This document shows positions 35,801 to 50,223 of a stretch of DNA of 64,000 bases, piece after piece. Under the pieces are notes generated by a model. That model was not told where the DNA came from. It made no database searches and saw nothing but the letters and a program-made list of their open reading frames with translations. Numbering within the stretch: the stretch's first letter is position 1; every line of letters starts with the position of its first letter. Source of the DNA: Paramecium tetraurelia (lineage: Eukaryota; Ciliophora; Oligohymenophorea; Peniculida; Parameciidae); the NCBI RefSeq assembly GCF_000165425.1, contig NW_001798955.1, forward strand, positions 124,001 through 188,000, given 5' to 3'. The position numbers and the translations under genes were made by a program.

Positions 35801-38800
35801 TATATATAAATTTTTCACCAATTATTCTTAAGGATTCCTCACTGAGTTGCTCCTGATTATTATAATAAAGGTCAAAACTCAATTTTAAATATTTCAATTT
35901 TTCATATTCATTTCCAATATTTAATTGCTCATTAAAAGAGTCTAAATGGCAATATGTAAAAGATGTAAAATTAAAGTTTTTGTTAAAACAAAATTTCTCT
36001 TACAAAACTTAAACATCTTCTCCTTTTATAGATTTTACAGTTAGATCACATACTTTATTTAATGATGAATTTATTTATTCATTTAATATGGTTTCTGTTT
36101 ATGCATATGATGTAATACCCTATAATTATAAATTTACCAAAAAATTTCTGGATTTATTTAATAAAGATAAGAAATTGTCATCAATCAACACAGTGTTTGA
36201 TATTACTAATTTTTTGATATGTAATTATTTGATCTCTTTCAATCCTCTTTCATAGAATGCATCAAAACATCTACATTCTTATTCATCACCAGTAATTGTT
36301 AATTCATCTAATTAAGTTGTTGGATTCTATAATATTTCATTCATTAAATTGCTCATTGTTTCTATTTTATCAATATCATATCCTCCTGAATAAATATTTA
36401 ATTTCTTCAACAATATATCTTTTTCATATTTGTTTTATCCATACCAATCATTTGTGTTGATTTTACCCTCAAAATTAAAATACTCTCCAATTTCAAGACA
36501 TTCAATTGGGAATAATTCACCAAATATAAAATATTTGAAGAACTTCAAACTATTATCTCTATCTAATGTTTCTGAAATTCCTTTCAAATTTAATTGATTA
36601 ATATAATATTTCTCTTTTTATTATGATTACTATATTATTTCTTTAATTATCCCATAATTGAAACCTGATAAATCTAATTTCTTCAAATTTATATATTTAG
36701 AACAAATAAAATAATTTACAAATAATCTTGTAGTTTCTTCACTATCATTTGTAATCCCTTCCATTGTAATTTCTTCTAATTAATAATTATATGCTTCATT
36801 TACGTTTATTTATCTCTATAATTATTATCCATATTTTTAATATTCTTCCACATTTCTCATAAACAATTCAATATTAAAATTTTATAGTTTCAATATAACC
36901 AATTTATTTAAAGGATGACAAATAATTCCACATACTAATGCTTTATATATTTATTGAGTTTATTCCTCTGGAGAATAAGTCAAATTCATATCCAACTCTA
37001 AGTACCTTAATTATTAAGGAGGTTAAAATTGGAATTTATTATAATGGAATAAAATCTTTTCAGCTAAATTTAGATCTTAATTCTTGATTATTGTCTTTAT
37101 TTCTGAGAGTTTATTTTCCACCTCTAATGATCCTTCATTATTATTTTCGCCTTCTTGTTATTCTTTAATTTATGATTAAACTAGATTATTCTTATTGACA
37201 TCTAAAAGAATTGAAAATAAATTATTCCATTATTTTGCAGAGATATCAGGATTTAAGCTTAAATCAATGTCTCTTAATTTAAAATATCTTTTCAAATTGT
37301 TATTTTTCTCCTTGTTTTTTAAATTCGTTATTATTTTGCAAAGAGATTACACATGTTTTTTCTGGCATTTACAATTCCTCAACACAAGTGTAGTTAATTA
37401 TTATTTGGCTTCATTAAATACGATATCTTCAAAGAACCATTCAAAAGCTTCGTCTATTTCTGTATTAATGGCTACAAAGGAATTCAAACTCAATGTTAAT
37501 GTTTCTTTTAGCTCATTCTCTTTAATTATTTGTTTGGATGACATTAAATATTTATCAAAACCATGACAATCATTTAATGAAAGTTCTTTGATTTTACAGA
37601 ATGGATTCAATGCAAACATAATTAAAAATTCAGTTTAAATTTCACAACTTTCTAAAGTTAATGAATTTAGTCTTGGTTTGATTATTTAATTTTATAATTC
37701 TATCTTTTTAATTAGATTTTCAAACACTTTTTGTATTGCTTTCTACATATTCTCACAAAACTTGATAGATTTTAATCTCAATCTTGTTAATTATGAGTTC
37801 ATATTAAATAAAAATGTTTATACAAATAATTGCCATTAGTTAACGTCAGGTAATTCAATAGATTCCAAAGATAATTACTTTAATTATGATAATTAATGAT
37901 CAGGATCCTCAATATTGATATTTTTTGTTATTATAGATTCTAAAAAGTTTGTTATAGGTATCTCTATTAATGTAAGTTTATTCAATCTTATGTAAGAATT
38001 CAAAACAACAAATTCAAATATATTTTCATATACTTATTCTCCATACAAATTTCCAATCTCTAAAGTCTTTAAAGATTTAATAGAGTGTTATTCATTTTTC
38101 ATTACCTCTTATAAAATTTCTTTGTTTTTATCTTTTATGGTTATTGTGATTCCAATCAAGCATAATTCTTCTAAGAAAGAGCATTTGTGAAAAATCAAAT
38201 AGTGAATTGAAGAATATAGTTCTAATGAGGCTCCATATGCATTTTTTAATGTGAATGATTTTAAACCAAAAAATTGATTGTTCAATGTAAGATCATTCAC
38301 AAAAGTAGTTAATCCTTCTTCAAACTACTCAGAATCAGTGCCAAATGAAGTATCTTCTAAATAAAACTTTTCTAGTGATAAATTGTTGTTGAACACTAAT
38401 TGATTGAAATGAATTTATTCAAGATAAAACCTCATTCTTATACCTTTGAATTGTTTTAATGTGTATCTAACATTCTAATCTGAACGTGAGATTATTGTCA
38501 GGGCCTCATTAAAGGCCTCATTTCTCTAATTTACATTAAAAGCTTCAGTAAAAGTTACACTTTCCATTTACAAATAATCTTCTGTAGTTGTAAATACTAG
38601 TGACAATAAAAACTATAAATTGATTGGAGTTTCCATTGAATACCTTTATTCTGGAATTTAAATCTCGACCAATGGAATTCTGTAATTTTGATAGTAGCAA
38701 TTAGAAGAGTTAGCTTTTATTTCTTTGACAAAGTCATTGTATGCTTTATAGTAGGCTTCCATTCTTCCTGCATCACAATTCGATATTGTTAATTTTCTTA

Positions 38801-40156
38801 AGTTAGAATGAATATTAAAACAAGTATTCTTTATGAGTTTATACATCAAGTCATGTCTATTATAATTTTCAACTGTTGACAAATCCAATTCCTCAAGGTT
38901 AAGAGTTTACAAAATTTTGGTTTGCTATGTCAATCGACTTAGATTTGCTATCTATTTATCATAAGATTCAATAAAATAAAAGAGTTTTAATAGAGTTGGT
39001 AATTCAGCTGGTAATGAATTGTCAAAGTTGATTACTTTTAAGTCATTTAAAATATTGTAACTTATTAATTCAAATACCTTTGGAGTCATTTTATCATTGT
39101 ATGAAATGTTCAACATAGACAATCTTAATTGATCATAACGATTACCACATAGACTCTCTACAGATACAGAGTTGTGCAGTAAAGGTTAGTTACCTAAATT
39201 ATTTTAATAGTTTTACTCATCTCCAAATTTAGTAAACCTTTGGAAGTCGAAAATTGCTGACATGCTTTTGAAAATTCTCCTAATTCTCCTAGGTAATTAT
39301 CATTTATATTCAATCCAACTAGCTATTCCAAATGATCTTCATGATAGAGTAATTATATTAAATTATAAAATGCTTTATAGTTGGTATTAGTGAAACACCC
39401 TGCTACTTTCAAATCATAAAATGATGTTTAATCGATTTCCGATTCTGCATTTGCTATTTTTTCTTTATATGAGAGTTAATCCACTTCATTGTAAAATATC
39501 TTAATCAATCCCATCGAGAAGTTTTCAAGATTCTTAATTAATTTATAGAAATAATTTCGTCTCTTGGCTTCGAATTCTTTTTTGAGAAATAATTCTAATT
39601 AAATTATGAAACTGCCTTTGTAAATTCCAGGATTGCTCTTAATAAAAATCTAGTAATATTAGTAAATAGCTTACTTATTAAAAATTAATTTTGTTTAATA
39701 GCAAATCATATAAGAAATCCTTAACATCCAAATCATCAATTTCATTTTATTTCAAAATTAAAGTAAAATCAATTGGATTTATCCAATTAATGAGTCTACC
39801 TAGTATATTTAGATGTTCCTTATCTAACTAAGTATTAATAAATTAAAGTAATGACAATTAAGTTAACGAACGTAATTCTTATTCAATATAAATCCAATGT
39901 TCTATTTTAAAAGTTCCTTTGTAATCCTTAATGCTAATCTCTCCATTCCATTCTCCCTTTTTAACCAAAGCCTATTTTAGGAATTTAAGTTTACATTAAA
40001 CTAATTTAATTGATTCGTAACTTATATGCCTGGTCTAAATGTGCACCTCTTCTTCTAGCTCTAAACTTCCTAAGTAGTAAATTTTAGCTTATCTTGTAAT
40101 TCTTAGTTATTCTGAACAAGCATTTTGAGTGCCTTGACGACTGCATTTTAGCTCAT
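32858..40156 (-). CDS. Giant leucine-rich-repeat protein with C-terminal multi-span membrane domain (paralogue 1)
   Basis: About 2,350 residues starting MSQNAVVKALKML. From about 39.2 to 35.2 kb it is built of irregular LRR-like strands every 30-60 residues (LKKLDLSGFNYG, NQLNLKGIS, KKLNIYSGGYD, LDELTITGDEQE). A linker EGYGPPPDLPIDIDYGMND and a Cys-containing segment TTKEPGCPYPFTLLF lead into a membrane domain (34.4-33.0 kb) with spans such as FFFLVINNLLFLAICLIAPYF and an EDLPQIIILIIFLI motif, then a polar tail ending NESAMLL. The gene at 60138-64000 has the same order and matching motifs. The E-D-x-P-Q motif in a membrane segment recalls XK-family proteins, but that is only a short similarity. 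A membrane receptor or scaffold role is a guess. Confidence 0.72.
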
Positions 40157-40311
40157 GATTTATATAATAATTTATATTGAGTATTATTTAAAATTATATG
40201 TACTTTAATAATTCTTTCTCCATAAGTAAATGTCACTAAAATTTAAGAAATTCCGATAAAATTATGTGAAATACAATTAAATCATTTTTTTGAACTTTAT
40301 AAATAATTTTA

Positions 40312-42550
40312 TCATTCTTCTTCTTTAGATTAATTTATATCGTTCTAATTTACACCAGGTGGTAATTCTTCATCTCTGTTGATTGTAAATACCTTCTTAG
40401 GAATTGGATCTGTCTTAGTATTTAATGGTTTTAATTCTTCTTCATTCTCTTCCTGTTTCAATATTTGAGTGTTTTGATCTTCTTACTCTTTTGATACTAA
40501 ATCTGCTTATTCTAATTATTAAATTATTGGTTTTTGTTCGAGTTAATCATTATTTGAATTCTTAATCTTTTCAATTTCTTCAATATCTATTTAGAATGAT
40601 TGAGTGATATCCAATCCTTCAGGTGGTTTAATCAATTTTTATGCCTAATAATGATAAATTGTAATACTTCTAAATTAATTGGAGGTAAATCTTCGGCATA
40701 TAAATTATATAATTATTGTAATTATTCTTTTGTCTTATTCAATATGAAGGATTCATAAAAGAATGAAATTTTCACAATTGAAATGTTGTGCAATTTATTA
40801 TAAATATTCTTTATTAGTTGTTCAATTTATGGAATGATATCATTCGATGGATCTGTTTTAATAATTTGGATGTATATCTTAAATAGTAATGAATCTATAT
40901 CGGACAAGGATGATTCATAACAATTCAATATATTCAATTATTCTAAGAATTTAATTATATTTGTAAGGGCATCTAATTTCAATAATTTAACTGATTCTCC
41001 CACTATCATAATTAAAGATTTAAAAATTATTTCTCTATGATTTAAGGAGTATTTTAATTAAGTATGTCTCTAAACAATATTCAAAGTAGGTCCTTGCAAG
41101 GTATCTGATTAGATTGCATATGTTTAAAGTATTTGATTGCACAGTTAATCTGAGTAAACTTTTAATCCAGGAACTCTTGTTAACAATTCAAAAAGCAATT
41201 CTTTAAATCTAATAGCATTGTCAATAGTGTCTATTTTTTAAGCAATAACTGGAATATACACAAGTAATAATTTCTCAGGGTCATCGACATTAATAAATTT
41301 ATCTTTCATTATTATGAAAACTATTATAAAATAAATATTTCTTACTTAATGATTCAATAATTTTATGATTGCTTTCCAAATCTGAATATTTTAAAAAGAA
41401 TTCAATAACTGTTTGAAAATTCTGTTGATTTGTAAAATCTTTGAACAACTATAAAATTTATAGTTTTGAAAAGTAATCACTTTTTTTAAAACTCTCTAGA
41501 ATCTGTTCTTAAAACTCCATTAGACCAGCTGATGATGAAATATGTGTTAAGCATTCCAATCCCAAACATCTCACTAAGAATAAAGATTTATATATACAAT
41601 TAGGATCTTGATGATTTAAAAATTATTTTAAAATATCTCCTGCACTTTCATAAAGTTGTGAATGATTTTTAAAATACTTCATTATTGAATAAACTAGTTC
41701 GTATTACAAAGATTTAGAATTTGTCTAATTAAGCAATCTTGTGTAGTGTTCTATTAACTTACCTTAAAACCTAGGTTCTAAAGATATCAATTTATTTGAA
41801 ATTCTAACAAGTTTTATTAACAACCAATTTGATTTTTACTTAGAAATTTAATCGTAAACAATTGATAAAAATAAAGGATAGAGCTTTGGGGCAACCTTCA
41901 TTACTGAACAAAATAAACTAATCCCACATGCCAAGACTGAAATATTTGATTCTTTTTATAATTGTTATATGACCATCTCTAAGTTGCCAGGAATATTCAA
42001 TGGATTTATCGTAAATATTTTAGATAACACTGCTATTGCCTTCTTTCTTATTAATGGCTTAGTATTAGTAGTAAGTTTTAAAACATGTGTTAATAAGGAA
42101 TCTGATAAATCTTTATTTGCTATAGTTCCCAAACAACTTAAAGTAGCAGAGCATTCAACATGACCATTTTTAAATTCCTTTTAAAATACATTTGTAACCA
42201 TAATGAGACCTTGGCTTTGGCTATCAATTACTAAATGCGCTGCTAATTAAGCACCTAATTTTAATTAGAAATCTGCACAGCCCATCAAATTTATGATTTG
42301 AAATTCTGCCCATCTAATGTTATTCCCCTCCATAGCTAGCTTACTTATAGAAATATTTAAATACAAAGAACAATTTTAACAATGCTTAATATCTCACTGA
42401 TTCCTATCTACTTTATATTTCGTTTTTAATATCGGCTATTGTTTAAGTGGTAAATGTTAGCTTGTCATATTGGGATGTAGTCCTTGATGTTCTTACAACA
42501 TCTGCCAAAGATTTTAAGAATATTTAATCCATTTATGACAAGTGGAACAT
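40312..42550 (-). CDS. AP3D1: AP-3 complex delta (large adaptin) subunit
   Basis: About 730 residues. The N-terminal trunk matches delta adaptin: SLADVVRTSRTT, then MEGNNIRWAEFQIINLM, LKLGAQLAAHLVI, LTTNTKPLIRKKAIAVLSKIF, SNWLLIKLVRISNKLISLEPR and YELVYSIMKYF, which is the alpha-solenoid of the AP large chains. A charged hinge follows and the protein ends with DEELPPGVNQNDINQSKEEE. It is shorter than animal delta (about 1,150), so the hinge and ear appear to be lacking, as in several protists. AP-3 sorts cargo from endosomes or trans-Golgi to lysosome-related compartments. An intron (25 nt) after LKLFF restores the frame. The upstream ATG (MFHLSQ) was chosen; MDQIF seven codons on is equally possible. 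Confidence 0.87.
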
Positions 42551-42704
42551 TATTTTGATATATAATATAAATATTATTATATTCTCATGCAATTCATTTT
42601 CTAAACGCAAATAATATTATTTATAAATAATGATTATTTAAGAATAATCGAACATTTTTAAGAATATTCATATAAAGAGTATAAGAATATAAATAGTAAA
42701 CTGA

Positions 42705-43019
42705 ATGCATTAGTTATAAGTTAAACGATCATTAAATTGCGTTCTGTTGTTCTTTAATCCAATTATAGATTATTCAGCTCATTCAATAAATATACTTTTA
42801 ATCCTGATTTTTGCAATCTCTGATCAACTCAATAAAATAGATCATAACAAAGGACAATTCAACTAGTATTTGAACCAAACTTGTGAGTCAAATTGTATTA
42901 GCTTTACTGCAAGAACAACAGAAATATAATTTAATCATAAGGATCAAGTATTTAATGAATAACAATCATAAAAGACGAAACGAAGACTTTATGTGAGATT
43001 GCGATAATAAAATAAATGA
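42705..43019 (+). CDS. Candidate small secreted protein
   Basis: An open frame of 104 codons from ATG to TGA in the ciliate code. A hydrophobic stretch (INILLILIFAISDQ) is followed by a hydrophilic part with two Cys close together (QTCESNC) and a basic end (KTKRRLYVRLRQQNK). It sits alone between the AP-3 start and the ABCA start. The hydrophobic core is about 40 residues from the first Met, so the true start may lie later or an intron may precede it. There is no family match; keep as a hypothesis. Confidence 0.3.
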
Positions 43020-43156
43020 ATATTGAAGGCAATATAAGGAAAATGAAATCTATATAGAATTGATATAAAAAATTTGATTACATCGATTGAATTACGTATA
43101 TAAACAAGAATTTTAAGAATTCTGACATTTATATTATTATTAAAAAGGTTTGTTTC

Positions 43157-46100
43157 ATGCCAAGCATTATTCTTCAGATCAGAGCACTTTTGGTGAAAAA
43201 TTTCACTTAATCCTTCAGAAACAAAGAATACATATCTGATTTAACTTTGCCCGTAGTAACAGCAATAATCGTCTCTTTAAAAGATCAATTAGAATTTTTA
43301 GGATTTTTCGCTCCTCTATTTTTATCAATAGCAGTAAGTACACCTCCTAGGTCACTGCTAATAAACCTTGTTGAAGAGAAGAGTGAGAGATTTAAAGAGT
43401 CGTAGAAAATTATGGGAATGAAATAAAGATCTTACTTAATTGGATGGATCCTGTATGGTTATATAAAAACATTGATGGTAAAATGATTAGAAATATTGAT
43501 TAGAGTACAATATTTTTAATTTTCTTTTGGTGGCTATTGACATTGATAATCAATGATGGAAATTATGGATTCAACATAGAGTCATATAAAATATTCTTAA
43601 CCTACTTCTTGTACAGTAGTACAGTACTCAATTTTTCATTGGCAATGTCAACTGTGTTTTCAAGTCCAAAATTAGCAAATGAAGTTTCGACCTTTGTAAC
43701 AATATTGTCAATTTTACTTACGTTTTTGGTGTTTTTGTCAAGTATTTAAAGGTATCAATCTAAATAATAAAAATAGTTCATCCCTATTCTACTATTGTAT
43801 GTCCATATTTCCATAATCCTCAATAAGCTTTATTTATATGGGGGCATTAAAGAGAGGGTTTTTCAATTCCTAAGCAATAAGTTCGGCCTATCCTTTGTCG
43901 AATGCAGCTTTGTAATTAGGAATTGAATCAGTTTTATATTTCATATTATTCTTTTATTTGGATCAAGTATTTCCAAATGAATATGGAGTATCTAAACACC
44001 CATTGTTCTTTTTATAAGGATTATTTGGGGGATCAAAGAAAAATAAATTGAATGATTCATTATTAGATGAAGATTATACCCATACTCAGAATGGAGATTA
44101 TAGCAGTGCAATCTACCATCAGAAATTAAATATCTAGAAAAAATGCACAGTTTCAATTAAAAATTTAACCAAGAAGTTTGGGGATTTCAAAGCTGTAGAT
44201 AATTTAACTATCAAATTATATGAATAGGAAATTCTATGTTTATTAGGACATAATGGTGCTGGTAAAACTACAACAATTAGTATGCTTACTGGAATGATTT
44301 AAAAGACAAAGGGAACAATAGAGATTAATGGAATTGATCTGGAAGAGAATATAGATGCCATAAGAGAAAATGTAGGTATTTGCACTTAGAGAGATGTTCT
44401 TTACGTTTCTTTGAAGGTTATAGAGATGCTAATATTCATGGGTAGAGTCAAAGGTTTAGAGGGATTGGACTTACAATAAGAAATTAATGAGATCATTGAG
44501 GTTACTGAATTAGAAGAAGACAGAGATAAATTAATTAAAGAATTAAGTGGAGGAAGTAAGAGAAAATTATCATTGGCTATTGCATTGATTGGTGGATCCT
44601 CTGTCATTTTCTTAGATGAACCAACAAGTGGTATGGATGCATAATCAAGAAGAATCATTTGGGAGATCTTATAGAAAGTGAGATAATAAAATAGAACATT
44701 GATATTAACAACACATCATTTAGATGAAGCTGAAGTATTAGCTGATAGAATCACTATCATGGCAGCAGGAAAATTACTGGCTTGTGGTAAATGTGATTAT
44801 ATTAAAACTAATTTTGGAGAGGGTTATCATTTATCAATCACTAGTTAGAATTAAAAGATATTATAGGCTTGTTCAGATTAGGTACTGTCTATTATCTAAG
44901 AAGCTTAAAATGATCCTTAATCTTAATCTGATACTAGAATATTTTTAATACCTTTCAAAAGTAAACCAAAATTGGATTAATTAATTGGAGCCATTACTAA
45001 ATAATTTTAGAATGAAATCGTTATTAATTTGAAATTGAATTCTTTGGAAGATGCTTTCATTAATATTGGAATGGATGAAGAGAAATTTATCAAAAAGGCC
45101 AAAGGAAGTAAAGCAAGTGTGAATGATAGTGAAATAGCTATGGAATAAGAGGTTGAATAACAAAGAGACATTAAAATTCCAAAGTGTTTAAATGATCCAC
45201 CTGTGTATTCATTTAAATAACAATTCACTGCTATCTTCTTAAGAAAGTTTTACACAACTTCAAGAACATTTAGTAATTATATTTCAATTGTTATACCTTT
45301 CACTTTGATAGTTATTGGAACTTTGATTATTGATGAAATCAACTTAGATTTTCTGAAAGATGACAAAAATTTAGAGTAATATTTTAAATTGGTGCTTATT
45401 TCATTATTTGTAATTCTTGCATTTTGCTTTAATTCCTCTTTATTTATTACTTTACCAGTATTAGAAAGAGAGTTCAATCTAAAATACGCTTTAACAGTAA
45501 TGGGTTGTAGAGTACTTCCTTATTGGATAGGAACTTATGCATTTGACTTTTTACTATACTCTTTCTTTGTGATCACATTTGTGATATTCAGTTACATTAT
45601 GCAATTATCATTTGTTACTGATCATATGGGATATGTAGTATTCGCATTTGTCACCTTTGGTTTTGCTTATATTTCATTTTCATACTTTGCTGGCATTTTA
45701 ATATATAAGAAAACATCCACAGCTATGAAGACCTTCCCATTCTTAAACTTTTTCATAGTTTATTGTATGCCTTAAAACTTTTGGGGTATATGCGCTTTGT
45801 TGTGGTAAAAGGAAATTGGAAGTCCTGCCTTAATAGAGTTTTTAATAAAGTCCATTGAATGTATATTTTCCTTTTTAAGTCCATTCTTTGCCTTCTAAAG
45901 AGCCTTTTAGAATATCATAAAGATAGATGTCACTCCTAACAACAATCAACCACCGCCTTTAACTACAGAAACCCTCTATTATTCTATTGCAATGTTTTAT
46001 TAAGGAATCATTTTCTTCATCCTAACACTTTATTTGGAAGGCAGATAATTCAAGTAGGTAGCTAATAATTTAGAGAATAATGATGTAAAAAGAAGTGTTA

Positions 46101-47135
46101 GAGTTGATCAATAAGTCATAGACTAAGAATAAAATTTATTAAAATCAAATGATCCTGTTAAAATGTATAGATTGTAAAAGGTATATGAGAATGGATGTGT
46201 TGCACTTCAAAACGTAAGTGTTTCAATTTAAAAACAGAAGATCCTCGGACTTCTTGGTCCCAATGGATCTGGAAAATCAACTATTTTTAATATCCTGACC
46301 TCCTTAATTAATAAGAGTGGTGGACAAGTAAAAATAAAAAATTAAGAAGTTCATCGAGGAAAACATGAAGTATTTTAAGATGTTGGTATCTGTCCATAAT
46401 TTGATTGCATCTGGGAGAATTTAACACCAAATGAGCATTTATATCTGTTTGGCAGAATGAAAGGATTATCTGGAGCAGATTTAAGTGAGTCAGTTACCTA
46501 CTTTTTGTAAACAATGCAATTAGAGGAGTATATTAATAGAGAAAGTGGTCGATTATCAGGTGGAAACAAAAGGAAATTGTGTGTTAGTAATGCCTTAATT
46601 GGAGGACCATGCATTCAATTCTTTGATGAACCAAGTACAGGAGTTGATCCAATAGCCAGAAGATTCTTATGGAGAACTTTGAAATTGGGAGTTCAATTGA
46701 GACAAAGCAGTGTAATGTTGACTACTCATACTATGGATGAAGCTGAGAATTTGTGTGATAAAATTGCAATTTTAGTAAAGGGATAAGTTTATTGTTTGGG
46801 AAGTCCACAAGAGTTGAGAATCAAATATGGGGATGGCTATGATATCTAATTAAGAGAGTATAAGAATAGATAAGAGATTACTCAATTTCTGAATAGACAA
46901 TTCTAAAATATCACAGAAATCATATAAAAGGATCAAGAAAATTTATAATTCCATGTAATCTATATTGAGCTATTTTTATTAGATTCCAAGTTAGTCTTTC
47001 GATTTCAGCAAAGCCTATTTCTCATTGACAGAACTTGTCTAAAAACAGTTGATCCATGATTTCTCAATCAATCAATCATCTTTAGAATCAGTATTTTTGT
47101 AATTTTCAAAATCCCAACAAGATTAATATAATTGA
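43157..47135 (+). CDS. ABCA-subfamily full ABC transporter
   Basis: About 1,290 residues in the order TMD1-NBD1-TMD2-NBD2. NBD1 has Walker [10 protein letters not shown], signature [12 protein letters not shown] and Walker [16 protein letters not shown]2 has [19 protein letters not shown] and [12 protein letters not shown], with the H-loops TTHHLDEAE and [25 protein letters not shown] in TMD1 is typical of ABCA proteins, as is the regulatory segment after each NBD. TMD1 lacks the long luminal loop of animal ABCAs. Short introns include one of 28 nt near the end (starting GTAATCTATATTG); reading through it would give a false early stop at an ATC-CAT-GAT stretch. ABCA proteins move lipids; substrate here unknown. 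Confidence 0.92.
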
Positions 47136-47285
47136 ACAATGTGGAACAATATATATACATTTTTATAAATTTTAATATGAAAGAATTTCTTAATATATGA
47201 ATTACTTATAAAACCTGATGCTTTAAATAGTATAAATCTTGGAAATAATAATGTGGACAGCATAAAAATTATTTATTAAATATTG

Positions 47286-49472
<2,187 letters not shown>

Positions 49473-50223
49473 TGAAGTTTATAAATTAACATAAAATTAC
49501 AATTAATATTCAAAGGGTTGTAATCATATATGTATACTTGAATTGAAAAGAAAATAAGTTTACCTAATAAGTTTCAATAATTTAACTAAACCATTAATAT
49601 AATATCTAATGATGGCCATTATTTGAACTTTCAAAATTCCAAGATGACTTAATAATCAAAGCAAAAAATGATAATATGAAATTTGAATCTAAAAATAGTG
49701 AAATAATAATTTTGAGATTAATAAGAAAATAAATAGGTGCTTATAAATTAAGATCAAAATAGAAACTAAGCTGATAGGGTACATTTATTTTGTGTTATTT
49801 TTTATACCTTTGTAAAGCAGACCTTGGAGTCCTATCTCAAATTAAAAGATAATGTATGGTAATTAAATTTAAATATAATTAATTAAATTTGTAAAGTTTT
49901 TTATAAAAACAAAGAGGATAAGTTTGATAACTTAACTTTAAAGGGAATCAATGGGCAATCTTGATACATATGATGAGTTCTCGAAATGGAAGATCGGATC
50001 TACCCTCAAAATTCAACAAGTTTAAATCAGAAATACAGATTTACTCAATTTATCGGTTTGATTAATAAAATTCAAGTAAATATATTTTACAGACCAAATG
50101 AACTATCTGATTAACAAATCAGTATGAATTAATATCATAAATGAGATGCTAACTTTTAATTTATATTAAATACTTTTCAGGATAGTTATATTATTATTAA
50201 TAATTATTAATTTTGAGAATTGA
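49473..50223. other. Intergenic, AT-rich
   Basis: A 750-bp spacer between ProRS and the K+ channel gene on the same strand. Short Lys/Asn/Ile-rich frames only; no gene supported. Confidence 0.55.

Noticed and set aside
37195-37566. Longish + strand frame inside the LRR gene
   Set aside because: It is the reverse of Leu-rich coding sequence; the - strand gives the LRR strands and continues on both sides.
46955-47080. ABCA stop shortly after the Walker motifs of NBD2
   Set aside because: A 28-nt intron (GTAATCTATATTG...TTATTAG) removes the wrong-frame segment and the protein continues to TGA at 47135.
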